Notes: generated from the sequence alone by a model not told the origin. A stretch of 64,000 bases of DNA from Candidatus Borkfalkia ceftriaxoniphila (GCF_004134775.1 NZ_SDOZ01000002.1:491740-555739); one strand, 5' to 3'; shown: positions 7,695 through 17,135, counted from the first letter of the stretch. A program made the numbers and translations.

Positions 7695-8943
7695 CGGTTT
7701 TCTCCTTTTCCTCTTTCGCACCCGTCTTCAACGCCCCCGGAAGGCTCACGTTGATCTCGAACCCTTCGCCCGCTTCCGACACGAAATTGATCATGCCGCC
7801 CAGTTTTTCCGCTTTATTGCGCATGGCGGACAGCCCGAACCCCTCTTTAAAGGTATGCAGATCAGCGCCGCAGCCGTTGTCGGAGAGCAAAATTTCCACA
7901 AAATTCCCCATGTCTTTAAGTTCGAAAAAGAAAGCCGTGCTCCGTCCGTGTCTGAGGCCGTTGGAAATGCCCTCGCGAAGGAGATTCCCCACAAACCGCT
8001 CTGCGTCCTCGGTCATGGAAACGTCGTCTATCTTGCTGCGGATGGTCACGTCGGTGCCGTTGGTCGTTTCCCCCACGATGCTTTCCAGATATTCCTTGAA
8101 AGAAACGTTTTCGCGCCGCCCCGAAAGAAGGTGCACGGAAAGGCGCAGTTCTTCCAGACAATTTTTCGCCTGCACGTTGGCGGCGACGATGCGCTTTTTC
8201 GCCTCCTCGGGGTTTTTGTCCAACATCAGTTTTGCCGCTTCCGTCTGCATGATCACCGTCGTCAGCGAATGCCCCGCAGTGTCGTGGATATCCTTGGAAA
8301 TGCGGTTGCGCTCTTCTAAGAGCGTCGCTTCCTCCAACTTATCGTAGGCGCGCAAAAGTTCGTTTTTGCTCTCTTCCAGTTCTTCCATGCTCTTTTCGAT
8401 GAGTTTGTTCTTTCGGTACACCGTCATGGCGAAACTGAACATGATAAAGTGCAGTATGAGAATAATGAGGTCGGTAAAATACTGCGAAGAAGTGGCAAAC
8501 GCCGATTCCAGCGTATTGCTGACGAGCGCCACTACCGCGTATTCGATGGTATATACGCCGATGTTGACGGCAAACATGATGATATTGTCGCGCAGCGTGG
8601 GGCTGGACAGGTAATATTCGGAGAGAACGAGCGCGTACACGAGATAGAGGTACGAAGTCGAGGTCTGCGGCGGTTTGCGCCAGGTGGCGAACAGCGTCAA
8701 AAGCACCAGCAGAATAGAGTCGAGCACATAAAAAGGGATTTTTTTGTAGAAATCGCGCACGAACAATGTCTGGATCGCCATCACGACGACGAGTACGACC
8801 GCGGTCGGCAGCGTCAGAAGAAAGAGCGCGCCGTCCATGTTCGCGAGCGCCACCGTGATGCACGTGACGACGAGCAAGATCAGAATGATGAACTGCAAGA
8901 TGCGGATGACGCTCTTATCCGTTTTCAGGTCCTTTAACGTCAT
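7684..8943 (-). CDS. Sensor histidine kinase, DesK/NarL-partner type
   Basis: The protein is 419 aa. ATG 8943 ('MTLKDLKTDK') follows one base after gltX ends; the frame upstream of it lies inside gltX. Five or six membrane helices fill about residues 13-175 with almost no outside loop, so it may sense a membrane-borne signal. A coiled coil (180-212) leads to the HisKA_3 dimerisation domain with phospho-acceptor His220 ('RISKDIHDTAGHSL'). The C-terminal HATPase domain shows 'LLREGISNGLRHGRS' (N box), 'LSDNGCGAD' and 'GFGLSAMRNKAE' (G boxes). It pairs with the response regulator encoded just downstream. Confidence 0.92.
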   Translation of the reverse strand: MTLKDLKTDKSVIRILQFIILILLVVTCITVALANMDGALFLLTLPTAVVLVVVMAIQTLFVRDFYKKIPFYVLDSILLVLLTLFATWRKPPQTSTSYLYLVYALVLSEYYLSSPTLRDNIIMFAVNIGVYTIEYAVVALVSNTLESAFATSSQYFTDLIILILHFIMFSFAMTVYRKNKLIEKSMEELEESKNELLRAYDKLEEATLLEERNRISKDIHDTAGHSLTTVIMQTEAAKLMLDKNPEEAKKRIVAANVQAKNCLEELRLSVHLLSGRRENVSFKEYLESIVGETTNGTDVTIRSKIDDVSMTEDAERFVGNLLREGISNGLRHGRSTAFFFELKDMGNFVEILLSDNGCGADLHTFKEGFGLSAMRNKAEKLGGMINFVSEAGEGFEINVSLPGALKTGAKEEKEKTDEN

Positions 8944-8944
8944 C

Positions 8945-10387
8945 TCACTTTCCGCCCAGAAAACCCAGCGCTTTTGAAATGCGTTCGAGCGAGCGCTCTT
9001 TGCCCAGGATCTCCGCCATTTCGCTCGCGCCGCCGGGCGTATTTTCCCGCCCCGTGAGCGCCACACGCACGCACCAGAGCACCTGTCCGTTTTTCATGCC
9101 GCGCGCAGCGGCAAGATCGCACAGCGCCGCGTAGATCGCCGCGTTTTCGAACGTTTCCAGCGAGGACAGTTTTTCCAGCGCGTCGGGCAAGACTTCACGC
9201 GCGATATTCTCGTCGGATTTCATCTTTTTATTGAAATACAGCGCGCTGTCGAAAGGACCGAATTCCTCGATAAAATCGATTTTGGAGGGTATATCGCTCA
9301 TCACTTCGGTCCGCGTCTTTAAAATGTGCGCGAGTTTCAGACTGTCGTACTTGCCGTACGCCTTGGACTTTTGCAAAAAAGGCTCTGAGAGGGACAAAAA
9401 CTCTTCGTCCGTCATCGCCTTGATATATTCGCCCGAGAGCCAGCGGAGTTTGGGTTCGTCGAAGATGGAGGGCGATTTATTGATGCCCGCGAGCGAAAAA
9501 TTTTCTTCCAGTTCGCGCAGCGTCATCTTTTCCACGTTGGATTTGGGACTCCAGCCCAAGAGCGCGATATAGTTGACGATCGCCTCTTTCACGTATCCCT
9601 TGTCCACGAGGTCCTGATAACTCGCGTCGCCGTTGCGCTTGGAAAGTTTTTCGTGGCTGTTCTTCATGATAGGCGGCAGATGGATATACGCGGGGCGCTC
9701 CCAGCCGAACGCGTCGTACATCAGATTATATTTGGGCGTGGAAGAGAGATACTCGCTGCCGCGGATGACGTGCGTGATGCCCATGAGATGATCGTCCACC
9801 ACGTTCGCGAAATTGTAGGTGGGCATGCCGTCGCTCTTTAAAAGCACGCCGTCCTCGATGTCCTTGAAATCCACCGAAACTTCGCCGTACACGAGGTCGG
9901 TATAACTGCCCGTGCCGCTCTCGGGAATGTTCTGGCGGATGACGTAAGGCACGCCCGCGGCGAGTTTTTCCCGTATTTCTTCCTTGGAAAGATGCAGGCA
10001 ATGCTTGTCGTATCGCCCGATCCCGTTTTCGTCTTTCAGAGAATCGATGCGCTCCTTATCGCAGAAACAATAATACGCGCCGCCGAGTTCGACGAGTTTT
10101 TCCGCATACGCGCGGTAGATCGCGCCGCGCTCGCTCTGGATATAGGGACCGAAATCCCCGCCCACGTCGGGTCCTTCCGCATAGCGGATACCCGCGTCTT
10201 TCAAGGTATCGTAAATGATCTGCACGGCGCCATCGACGTAGCGCTTGCTGTCCGTATCTTCGAGGCGGAGAATAAAATCGCCCCCCTCTTTCATCGCGTA
10301 CAGGTAGCCGTACAGCGCGGTCCGCAAATTGCCGATGTGCATATAGCCCGTGGGTGAGGGCGCGAATCTGGTTCTGACTTTTTTCAT
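8945..10387 (-). CDS. gltX: Glutamyl-tRNA synthetase
   Basis: The protein is 480 aa, normal length for bacterial class I GluRS. The HIGH signature is at the N-terminus ('RTRFAPSPTGYMHIGNLRTA') and the KMSKS loop appears as K-L-S-K-R in 'NSHEKLSKRNGDASY'. A cysteine pair 'YYCFCDKE' is present in the zinc-binding position. The C-terminal anticodon-binding domain follows. It charges tRNA-Glu, and possibly also tRNA-Gln if the organism uses the amidotransferase route, which the window does not show. The start overlaps the radC stop by four bases and the kinase gene begins one base after its stop. I see no T-box leader. Confidence 0.97.
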   Translation of the reverse strand: MKKVRTRFAPSPTGYMHIGNLRTALYGYLYAMKEGGDFILRLEDTDSKRYVDGAVQIIYDTLKDAGIRYAEGPDVGGDFGPYIQSERGAIYRAYAEKLVELGGAYYCFCDKERIDSLKDENGIGRYDKHCLHLSKEEIREKLAAGVPYVIRQNIPESGTGSYTDLVYGEVSVDFKDIEDGVLLKSDGMPTYNFANVVDDHLMGITHVIRGSEYLSSTPKYNLMYDAFGWERPAYIHLPPIMKNSHEKLSKRNGDASYQDLVDKGYVKEAIVNYIALLGWSPKSNVEKMTLRELEENFSLAGINKSPSIFDEPKLRWLSGEYIKAMTDEEFLSLSEPFLQKSKAYGKYDSLKLAHILKTRTEVMSDIPSKIDFIEEFGPFDSALYFNKKMKSDENIAREVLPDALEKLSSLETFENAAIYAALCDLAAARGMKNGQVLWCVRVALTGRENTPGGASEMAEILGKERSLERISKALGFLGGK

Positions 10388-11106
10388 AATTTTCGGATGT
10401 CCTTATTTTTGATCAAATTTTCAAATTTAAACTCTTCGTAGATTTCTTTCATATTGGTCTGCATGAAATAACTGAAAATTTCGCCTTTCGCGTAGATGAT
10501 ATGATCGAACAAACTTACGTTGTGCATACTCAGCAGCGCCGACAACATGCCCGTAGCCCGATCGTCTTCCAAAGAAGGCTGTGCGCTGCCGCTCGGGTGA
10601 TTGTGCGCGAAGATCACGCTGCGCGGCTTGACGGATACGAGCGTTTCGGCTATTTCCATCGGCGGTATGCCGACGCTGTCGATCTTATAGTCGGTGACGG
10701 TCTTGACGAGCATCAGACGGCGGGAAGCGTTCAACAGCAGCATTTCCACTTTTTCCGTGTCGCAGTCCTCGAACAATTCGCGGACGATCTCTTTCACGTC
10801 GTGCAGCCCCATGATCTTCGGCTTTTTTCGCACAACGCCGCCTTGACGGCGGAACGCCTCGCCGATGACGGCAAGACTGCGCGCGGCGGAAGATCCGATG
10901 CCGCGCACGGTGCAAAGTTGTTTTTCGGTTGCGCCGAGCACGCCGTTCAGATCGCCGAAAGCGCTTAAAAGATCGTGCGCGATCGCATTGGTATTGACGC
11001 GCGGCAACAAGGGAAACAACATGAGTTCGAGGATCTCGTGATCGGACAGCGCTTTCGTGTCGCGGCTGAATTTGTCGTATAGGCGCTGTCTGTGTCCTTC
11101 GTGCAT
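10384..11106 (-). CDS. radC: RadC-family JAB/MPN domain protein
   Basis: The protein is 240 aa. The N-terminal helix-hairpin-helix region ('MHEGHRQRLYDKF', 'LSDHEILELMLF', 'VRGIGSSAARSLAVIGEA') is followed by the JAB metalloprotease-like domain with its metal motif 'VIFAHNHPSGSAQPSLEDD' (H-x-H ... S ... D). This corresponds to RadC/YsxA. The family was once named as a repair protein, but its biochemical role is not settled. The last 20 residues are a Lys/Asn-rich tail. It is the first gene of the operon that continues with gltX and the two-component system. Confidence 0.93.
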   Translation of the reverse strand: MHEGHRQRLYDKFSRDTKALSDHEILELMLFPLLPRVNTNAIAHDLLSAFGDLNGVLGATEKQLCTVRGIGSSAARSLAVIGEAFRRQGGVVRKKPKIMGLHDVKEIVRELFEDCDTEKVEMLLLNASRRLMLVKTVTDYKIDSVGIPPMEIAETLVSVKPRSVIFAHNHPSGSAQPSLEDDRATGMLSALLSMHNVSLFDHIIYAKGEIFSYFMQTNMKEIYEEFKFENLIKNKDIRKL

Positions 11107-11187
11107 CTTTTCCCCCGTTCCTCGTATATTTTTTCGGGTTTACGCCCATAAATGATGGAAAAACATTAAAAATTCCGTCGATATCAT

Positions 11188-11216
11188 TTTACCATATTTT
11201 AAAAAAAGAGTATAAT
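11188..11216 (+). promoter_or_regulatory. Promoter of pepV
   Basis: TTTACC at 11188-11193 and TATAAT at 11211-11216 have a 17-base spacer in an AT-rich gap between the divergent radC and pepV genes. Confidence 0.65.
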
Positions 11217-11281
11217 TATTTTAGCGGCAAAATCAAAAAAATTCGCAAATAATCCCCGCCGCGAACAGATAAGGACGTTAT

Positions 11282-12544
11282 ATGGAAAAATATCTGAACG
11301 ATACCGTAAAAACCATACAGGAACTGATCCGCATAGACAGCACCAATCAGCCCGCCGAAGAGGGCATGCCCTTCGGCAAAGGCGCAGCCCGCGCCCTGCA
11401 AGCCTTTTTGTCGTGCGCGGCGGCGATGGGCTTTGAAACGCGCAATTACGACAATTACGTGGGAGAAGTACTTTTCGGCGAAGGGGAACCTTTCGCCATC
11501 CTCGCCCACCTCGACGTAGTGCCCGCAGGCAGCGGCTGGACGCACGCGCCGTTCGGCGGCGAGATCGAAAACGGCAAACTGTACGGCCGCGGCGCAATGG
11601 ACGACAAAGGCCCTGCCGTCGTCTGCCTGTATGCGCTCAAAGCGCTCAAAGACGAAGGCTTTCAGCCCCGAAAGACGATCAAACTCATTGTGGGCTGCAA
11701 CGAAGAATGCGGCTGGGGCTGTATCGACCACTACAAACAGTGCGCCGAGATGCCCAAAGTCGGGTTTACGCCCGACGCCGATTTTCCCGTCATCTATGCG
11801 GAAAAAGGCATTCTGCACGTTAAATTTTATTTTCCCGTGGAAAACGCACCCTTTACCGCCCTGTACGGCGGCAAAGGCGTCAATATGGTGTGCGACGAGG
11901 CGTTCGCCCAATGCGACAAAACGGAGGGCGCGGAGCGCTATTCCTTGCGCGTCGAGGACGGCTTGCTCGTATCCCGCGGCGTATCCGCGCACGGTTCCAC
12001 GCCCGAAAAGGGGAAAAACGCGCTGGAACCGCTCTTCGCCTATTTCGCGCGCACCAATGAAGATATGCGGCGCGCCCACGAAATTCTGTTCGAGGACAAA
12101 TTCGGGCTGAAAAACTTTTCCGACGAAACGGGACGGCTGACCATGTCGCCCGACGTTGCAAACTACGGCGACGGTATATTAAGCGTATGCGCGGATATCC
12201 GATACCCTTCCACCCTGCCCTTGCAGGCGGTTCTGGACGTTCTCGATAAGACGGGCGTGCGCTATGAAGAGATCCACCACCAGCGCGCGCTGTTCAATCC
12301 CAAAGACAGTTTTCTGATTCAGACTTTGCAGCGCGTATACAACGAAGCGACGGGCGAACGCGCCGAACCCATCGCCATCGGCGGAGGCACCTACGCGCGC
12401 GCGCTCGAATGCGGCGCGGGATTCGGCCCGCAGTTGTGCGGAGAACCCGTGACCATTCACCAGAAAGACGAATATATCTCGATCCCGCACGTGACCTTTC
12501 TTTTAAACCTGTATCGCCGCGCCGTCGAAGAACTGACCAAATAG
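11282..12544 (+). CDS. pepV: M20 dipeptidase, PepV/Sapep type
   Basis: The protein is 420 aa. M20 metallopeptidase motifs are clear: 'ILAHLDVVPAGSGW' (metal His and Asp), 'GRGAMDDKGPAVV' (bridging Asp), 'GCNEECGWGCIDHY' (general-base Glu and metal Glu), 'GFTPDADFPVIYAEKG', and a distal 'GGGTYARAL' loop. This order and wording match dipeptidase PepV of Gram-positive bacteria, which cleaves Xaa-Xaa dipeptides in the cytosol. The lid domain occupies about residues 180-310. The usual PepV is about 465 aa, so this is a compact member. The following gene starts within 16 bases. Confidence 0.93.
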   Translation: MEKYLNDTVKTIQELIRIDSTNQPAEEGMPFGKGAARALQAFLSCAAAMGFETRNYDNYVGEVLFGEGEPFAILAHLDVVPAGSGWTHAPFGGEIENGKLYGRGAMDDKGPAVVCLYALKALKDEGFQPRKTIKLIVGCNEECGWGCIDHYKQCAEMPKVGFTPDADFPVIYAEKGILHVKFYFPVENAPFTALYGGKGVNMVCDEAFAQCDKTEGAERYSLRVEDGLLVSRGVSAHGSTPEKGKNALEPLFAYFARTNEDMRRAHEILFEDKFGLKNFSDETGRLTMSPDVANYGDGILSVCADIRYPSTLPLQAVLDVLDKTGVRYEEIHHQRALFNPKDSFLIQTLQRVYNEATGERAEPIAIGGGTYARALECGAGFGPQLCGEPVTIHQKDEYISIPHVTFLLNLYRRAVEELTK

Positions 12545-12559
12545 CCAATGGAGAAATCT

Positions 12560-13786
12560 ATGCAAAAATGGATGCGCCGTGACGCGCTGCAAGCCCTTTC
12601 CGTTTTTTATTTCATCGGTGAGAACGATGCGTTTCAGAATTTTTCCGCGCGAAATTCGGACGCGGAAATGAAAAAATACTGGCGGAAAGAAGTAAAGCAC
12701 ATTTTGAAGGAAAACAAATCGCTCATCCGCAAAAGTTTTTCTCCCGAGATCGCGCGCTATTTTTATACGCCGCACGGCTTTATCCGACGCTGCAAAATCG
12801 ACGAAGAGATTTTCGAAGCGATCGCTGCCGAAAAGCGAGCTATGCGACAAAAGCTGGATGAGGCGATCGCGGCCGAGGGGCTTCTCCCTTTCGATGGCGA
12901 AAACTATCGGGATTTTCCCGCGCTGAAAGACCGCGCCCTGTTCGAAGACTATCACGACGACGACATGGCGCAGCCCTCTTTTGCCAAAGACGAGGTGCTT
13001 TTGACGATCAAAAAGAGCGCGGGCGACATCGAACTGCGGTTTTGCGGCGTTGCGGAATTTCACGCCGATCTCCGCCCTGCGGATGTCGTGCAATTTCTCG
13101 ACCGTGAACTGTACCGCCGCGCGGACGGGCTGTACGAATACGATCTGGAATGTACTTCGGGAGAGGCGCGCATCGTCTTTCAAAGCGCGGACGCGCGCTG
13201 TGTCCGTCCCGTATCCACCGTGCCCTATATTCTCGGAAGCGTGGAAAGACACAGAAAAGTTTTCGCGGAACTGGCGAGAGAAGACAGGGACGTACTCGTA
13301 TCTTCGGGAAGCGATCCCGAATTCCCCGACCTCTACTCCCTCTGCGGCAATTTCCTGCACGAAAAAAACGTCATGTTTTCACTGTCCGACGAAGATTCGC
13401 TGCTGCTCAGCATCGTGCGCCTGTCGGAAAAACTCAACGAACCGGAAGAATTCTCCGACGGACCGTGTGGATACGAAGGATTTTTCCGTTTGCCCCTCCC
13501 GCATACGGAAACGGAAACCTTGCTGAAAAAATACGCGCCCGAATGGCTCGCCCGCGAATATTCGCAGGCGCTCGGCGCCTTTGAAAAAAAGGACGAACAG
13601 ACGATCGCAAACTTAAGTTCGCTCTGGCGCATAAAAAATATATTCGCCCTGCCCGAAGCCGTGCAGAAAAATTTTGCGGAGAGCCTCAACTCGCCTTTCG
13701 AGGAATATAAAAACGCGCTCGACCCCGATCGCTCGCAGAGCGTGTTCGTGCGCGTGATATACGATTACTGCACCGACAGAAAATAG
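12560..13786 (+). CDS. Hypothetical protein
   Basis: The protein is 408 aa and I recognise no family. The ATG at 12560 is preferred to 12548 because GGAGA lies six bases before it. The N-terminal half is charged and helical; the centre has beta-rich stretches such as 'VLLTIKKSAGDIELRFCGV' and 'YEYDLECTSGEARIVF'; the C-terminal half is acidic and helical. There is no signal peptide, membrane helix or nucleotide-binding motif. It follows pepV closely and ends at a terminator shared with rplQ, so it is likely cotranscribed with pepV. A DUF4085-type protein is one possibility I considered, without being able to check it. Confidence 0.65.
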   Translation: MQKWMRRDALQALSVFYFIGENDAFQNFSARNSDAEMKKYWRKEVKHILKENKSLIRKSFSPEIARYFYTPHGFIRRCKIDEEIFEAIAAEKRAMRQKLDEAIAAEGLLPFDGENYRDFPALKDRALFEDYHDDDMAQPSFAKDEVLLTIKKSAGDIELRFCGVAEFHADLRPADVVQFLDRELYRRADGLYEYDLECTSGEARIVFQSADARCVRPVSTVPYILGSVERHRKVFAELAREDRDVLVSSGSDPEFPDLYSLCGNFLHEKNVMFSLSDEDSLLLSIVRLSEKLNEPEEFSDGPCGYEGFFRLPLPHTETETLLKKYAPEWLAREYSQALGAFEKKDEQTIANLSSLWRIKNIFALPEAVQKNFAESLNSPFEEYKNALDPDRSQSVFVRVIYDYCTDRK

Positions 13787-13796
13787 AAAGAAAGAC

Positions 13797-13827
13797 AAAA
13801 AGCCGACCTTTATAAGGTCGGCTTTTT
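13797..13827. terminator. Bidirectional terminator between the 408-aa gene and rplQ
   Basis: A 14-bp stem (13797-13810 with 13814-13827) with a TAT loop is flanked by A and T runs, so it can stop transcripts from both convergent operons. Confidence 0.9.
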
Positions 13828-13843
13828 TGTATATACGAAAAAA

Positions 13844-14371
13844 TTATACGAGTTCGATGATGGCGACTTCGGCCGCATCGCCGCGGCGTTCGCCGAGCGT
13901 CATGATGCGGGTATAACCGCCCGCGCAATTCTTTTCGTCGTTGCGCTGCGCATATTTGGGAGCGATCTCGTTGAAGAGTTTTTCCACGAGCGGATGCGCG
14001 ATCTCTTCCGTTCTCGCTTTGTACGCGGACTTGCTCTCGTTAAAGCCCTTAATCTCCTGCAAATCGTACAATTTGCTCATGATCTTGCGGCGCGCAGCGA
14101 GTTTCTTCGGGCCGTCCTTCACTACGGTGATCTCCACTTCTTTTTCCGTGGTCTTTTTGCCCTTCGTCTCTTTGACGAGTTTGGTCTGTTTGGTTTCGAT
14201 CACGTCGTCATAGGTATTGATGGCGTCGGTGATGATCTTTTCAACGTAAGAACGCAACTCTTTCGCGCGCGCTTTCGTCGTTTCTATTTTACCGTACCAG
14301 AGAAGGTTGGACGCTTGGTTTCTCAAGATCGCCATTCTCTGCTCGGTCGTTCTGCCCATTTTTCCCGGCAT
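13844..14371 (-). CDS. rplQ: 50S ribosomal protein L17, extended form
   Basis: The protein is 175 aa, against about 115-130 aa in most bacteria. The start at 14371 has AGGAGG seven bases upstream. The core is plain: 'RTTEQRMAILRNQASNLLW', 'YGKIETTKARAKELRSYVE', and near the end 'GGYTRIMTLGERRGDAAEVA'. The additional residues lie in the middle (about 55-140), a Lys/Glu/Thr-rich segment that includes 'KETKGKKTTEKEVEITVVKD'. It is the last gene of the alpha operon, following rpoA by three bases. Confidence 0.96.
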   Translation of the reverse strand: MPGKMGRTTEQRMAILRNQASNLLWYGKIETTKARAKELRSYVEKIITDAINTYDDVIETKQTKLVKETKGKKTTEKEVEITVVKDGPKKLAARRKIMSKLYDLQEIKGFNESKSAYKARTEEIAHPLVEKLFNEIAPKYAQRNDEKNCAGGYTRIMTLGERRGDAAEVAIIELV

Positions 14372-14374
14372 AAC

Positions 14375-15331
14375 TTAATCCTCCTTTTTTTCTAATGAAA
14401 GACCGTAAGATTCCAGTTTGAGAATGACTTCGTCCAAGGATTTCCTTCCGAGGTTGCGGACTTTCAGCATCTCTTCCTCGGTCTTTCTGGTTAAATCTTC
14501 TACTGTGTGAATGTTGGCTCTCTTCAGGCAGTTGTACGAACGTACGGACAAGTCCATATCTTCGATCGCCATCGCGAGGACTTGCTGCTGCTTATCGTCT
14601 TCGTTCTTGACGAGGATATCCATACCCTTGATGGAATCGCTCAAATTGACGAACAGGCAGATGTGGTCCTGCATGATCTTGGCGGCGAGCGAAACGATCT
14701 CCTTCGCGGAAAACGCGCCGTTCGTCCAGACTTCCATAACCAACCGATCGTAGTCGATACTCTGCCCCACGCGGGTGCTCTCGACGTTATAGTTTACCTT
14801 TTTGACGGGGGTATAGATGGAATCTACGGGAATATAACCGATGACCTGGTTCTTGTTGGAGCCTGCGCCCTTGTAACCTCTGCCTCTGCCGACGGTCACT
14901 TCCATATCGAGTTTTGCGCCCTCGTCCACCGTACAGATGTATTGGTCTTTATTGATGATCTCGACTTCCGCGTCCTGCTCGATGTCCGCGCCCGTAATGA
15001 CGGCGGGACCCTCTTTGCAGACGTGCAGAACTTTCAGATAATCTTTTTCCGTTACCGCCGTTTTGATGGCGAGCGTCTTTAAGTTCAGAATGATTTCCGT
15101 GACGTCTTCGCGGATGCCGGGGATGGCGGAAAACTCGTGTTTGACCAGCCCGTCGGGGAAAAACCGGATTCCTTGCACTGCCGCACCGGGCAGCGCCGAA
15201 AGGAGTATCCTTCTCAGGCAGTTGCCTATCGTAAGACCGAAACCCTTTTCGAGGGGTTCGACGACGATTTTCGCATAGCTCTTCTCTTCGTTTTCCTCCA
15301 CCTCGATTTTGGGCATATCCATTTCGATCAT
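14375..15331 (-). CDS. rpoA: DNA-directed RNA polymerase subunit alpha
   Basis: The protein is 318 aa, the usual length. The N-terminal assembly domain shows 'KGFGLTIGNCLRRILLSALPG' and the region 'VRFFPDG..HEFSAIPGIREDV'. The C-terminal domain (about residues 245-315), which contacts UP elements and activators, carries 'LDLSVRSYNCLKRANIHTVEDL' and 'LRNLGRKSLDEVILKLESYGLSL' in the family pattern. AGGAGG lies ten bases before the ATG at 15331. It lies between rpsD and rplQ as in most Bacillota. Confidence 0.97.
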   Translation of the reverse strand: MIEMDMPKIEVEENEEKSYAKIVVEPLEKGFGLTIGNCLRRILLSALPGAAVQGIRFFPDGLVKHEFSAIPGIREDVTEIILNLKTLAIKTAVTEKDYLKVLHVCKEGPAVITGADIEQDAEVEIINKDQYICTVDEGAKLDMEVTVGRGRGYKGAGSNKNQVIGYIPVDSIYTPVKKVNYNVESTRVGQSIDYDRLVMEVWTNGAFSAKEIVSLAAKIMQDHICLFVNLSDSIKGMDILVKNEDDKQQQVLAMAIEDMDLSVRSYNCLKRANIHTVEDLTRKTEEEMLKVRNLGRKSLDEVILKLESYGLSLEKKED

Positions 15332-15367
15332 GGGAATTTTACCTCCTAAAAATTAAGGGTATTCCGA

Positions 15368-16030
15368 TTACTTGGAATACAGCTCGACAATCATATGCTC
15401 GGCAATCTGGCTGTCGATGTCCTCCCTGACGGGGAGCGCTAAAATCTTTCCTTCCAGTTTTTCGGGGTCAAATTCCAACCATTTGGGCATATTGCCGACT
15501 TTCATGGTCTTGATTTGCTCGAAATATTTGGTGTTTTTTCTGTTTTCTTTCACGGCAATCACGTCGCCCGCTTTCACGATATAAGACGGGATATTCACCG
15601 TTCTGCCGTTCACCGAAAAATGAGCGTGGTTGACCAACTGTCTTGCCTGCGCACGGCTCGCGCCGATGCCCATTCTGTAAATAACGTTGTCGAGGCGGCG
15701 CTCCAACAGGGAGAGCATGTTTTCACCGGTAATGCCCTTCATGCGGTCCGCGGTCTCGTAATATTGTCTGAACTGTCCTTCCTGCACGCCGTAAATTCTC
15801 TTGGTCTTCTGCTTTTCGCGAAGTTGCAAGCCGTATTCGGAGACTTTCTTTCTGCCCTGACCGTGCTGTCCGGGGGCAAACGAACTCCTTCTCTTATGAC
15901 TGCCGGGCAGTTTGTCGCCCGTGGCCTGCACAAAAGGACATTTGGAAGAATAGCATCTCTCGCCCTTTAAGTAAAGAGCGGCGCCTTCTCTTCTGCAAAG
16001 TTTACATTTCGCTTCTCTGTACGTTGCCAT
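15368..16030 (-). CDS. rpsD: 30S ribosomal protein S4, zinc-binding form
   Basis: The protein is 220 aa. The N-terminus carries a four-cysteine knuckle (C-K-L-C-R-R-E-G ... C-Y-S-S-K-C), marking the zinc (C+) form. Next come '[21 protein letters not shown]' and the S4 RNA-binding domain ('[21 protein letters not shown]', '[14 protein letters not shown]'). It is a primary 16S rRNA binder that nucleates the 5' domain of the 30S subunit. It is encoded between rpsK and rpoA. Confidence 0.97.
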   Translation of the reverse strand: MATYREAKCKLCRREGAALYLKGERCYSSKCPFVQATGDKLPGSHKRRSSFAPGQHGQGRKKVSEYGLQLREKQKTKRIYGVQEGQFRQYYETADRMKGITGENMLSLLERRLDNVIYRMGIGASRAQARQLVNHAHFSVNGRTVNIPSYIVKAGDVIAVKENRKNTKYFEQIKTMKVGNMPKWLEFDPEKLEGKILALPVREDIDSQIAEHMIVELYSK

Positions 16031-16046
16031 TTATTTTTCTCCTTTT

Positions 16047-16448
16047 TTATACTCTGCGGCGTTTGGGAGGTCTGCATCCGTTGTGAGGGATGGGAGAAAC
16101 GTCGGTGATCATGGTGATTTCCAGATCGCATGCGCTCAGCGCGCGGATGGCGGATTCTCTGCCTGCGCCGGGGCCCTTCACGAAAACTTCGACGCTGCGA
16201 AGGCCGTGTTCTTTTGCCGCTTTCGCCGCCGTTTCGCTCGCCTGCTGCGCCGCAAACGGGGTACCCTTTCTGGAACCTTTGAAACCGAGGCTACCCGCGC
16301 TCGACCAGGAGATCGCGTTGCCGCTCATATCGGTAATGGTAACCAAAGTATTGTTGAACGAGGACTGGATGTGAACTTGACCTTTATCAACTTTTTTAAG
16401 CTCTTTGCGCCTTCTGGTTGCCGTAGCTTTTTTCGTAGCTGCTGCCAT
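16047..16448 (-). CDS. rpsK: 30S ribosomal protein S11
   Basis: The protein is 133 aa. After a Lys/Arg-rich N-terminus it reads '[18 protein letters not shown]', '[21 protein letters not shown]' and ends '[15 protein letters not shown]', diagnostic for S11. It forms part of the platform near the mRNA exit. It lies 19 bases after rpsM and 16 bases before rpsD. Confidence 0.97.
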   Translation of the reverse strand: MAAATKKATATRRRKELKKVDKGQVHIQSSFNNTLVTITDMSGNAISWSSAGSLGFKGSRKGTPFAAQQASETAAKAAKEHGLRSVEVFVKGPGAGRESAIRALSACDLEITMITDVSPIPHNGCRPPKRRRV

Positions 16449-16467
16449 TTATGTTGTCCTCCTTCGA

Positions 16468-16836
16468 TTATTTCTTCTTCTTCGCAACGGTACGACGGGG
16501 ACCTTTCCTCGTTCTCGCGTTTCTCTTGGAACTCTGGCCTCTCACGGGCAATCCCTTTCTGTGGCGGATTCCGCGATAGCAGCCGATCTCCATCAGTCTT
16601 TTGATATTCAGGTTCACTTCTCCGCGAAGTTCGCCCTCCACTCTTAAATTATGGTCGATATATTCTCTCAGTTTCGAGACGTCGTTTTCATCAAGATCTT
16701 TCACTCTCGTGTCGGGATTGATGCCCGTAGCCTCGAGGATCTGATGCGACGTAGTTAAACCTATACCGTATATATAGGTAAGTCCGATTTCAACCCGCTT
16801 CTCTCTGGGTAAATCTACACCGGCAATACGTGCCAT
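16468..16836 (-). CDS. rpsM: 30S ribosomal protein S13
   Basis: The protein is 122 aa. '[21 protein letters not shown]' at the start, a helix-two-turn-helix, '[17 protein letters not shown]' and a basic tail '[13 protein letters not shown]' identify S13, a head protein that contacts the P-site tRNA and the B1 bridges. It follows rpmJ in the usual infA-rpmJ-rpsM-rpsK order, with a gap of about 115 bases. Confidence 0.97.
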   Translation of the reverse strand: MARIAGVDLPREKRVEIGLTYIYGIGLTTSHQILEATGINPDTRVKDLDENDVSKLREYIDHNLRVEGELRGEVNLNIKRLMEIGCYRGIRHRKGLPVRGQSSKRNARTRKGPRRTVAKKKK

Positions 16837-16951
16837 ATGTCGTTTGACCTCCGTTTGATTTTGTAATGTTTCGAATTTTTCGTATATATTTCATTCCGGC
16901 GCGCGCATACGGCGTGGAATGACGCCTGCCGCACCCGAGATTGTTTTCGTG

Positions 16952-17068
16952 TTAGCCTTGTCTTTGTTTGTGGCTCTTGTTCTTGGAACAAATAACCATA
17001 ACTTTGCCGTTTCTCTTGATAACTTTGCATTTGTCGCACATAGGCTTCACTGACGGTCTTACTTTCAT
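16952..17068 (-). CDS. rpmJ: 50S ribosomal protein L36
   Basis: This 38-codon gene starts at ATG 17068 on the minus strand and ends at TAA 16952-16954. The translation reads '[20 protein letters not shown]', then G-K-V-M-V-I-C-S and a basic tail ending K-Q-R-Q-G. Cys11, Cys14, Cys27 and His33 form the zinc site of the standard L36. Purine-rich GGAGGAACGAAA precedes the start. It stands between infA and rpsM, where Bacillota keep rpmJ. It binds 23S rRNA late in 50S assembly. Confidence 0.96.
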   Translation of the reverse strand: MKVRPSVKPMCDKCKVIKRNGKVMVICSKNKSHKQRQG

Positions 17069-17135
17069 TTTCGTTCCTCCGATGATTATTTAAAATTGGA
17101 AATTTGCTGTTTTTACGGCCCGCAAACGGGTGCTT

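Noticed and set aside
10388..11300. T-box leader for gltX
   Set aside because: gltX overlaps radC, and the region before radC shows neither a T-box sequence nor a terminator/antiterminator pair.
11216..12079. Open frame of 287 codons on the minus strand opposite pepV
   Set aside because: It is antisense to a clear M20 peptidase with all metal motifs in frame; no start signals.
16815..17039. 74-codon frame overlapping rpmJ and rpsM
   Set aside because: It is out of frame with the true L36 gene at 16952-17068, whose zinc ligands and ribosome binding site are intact.
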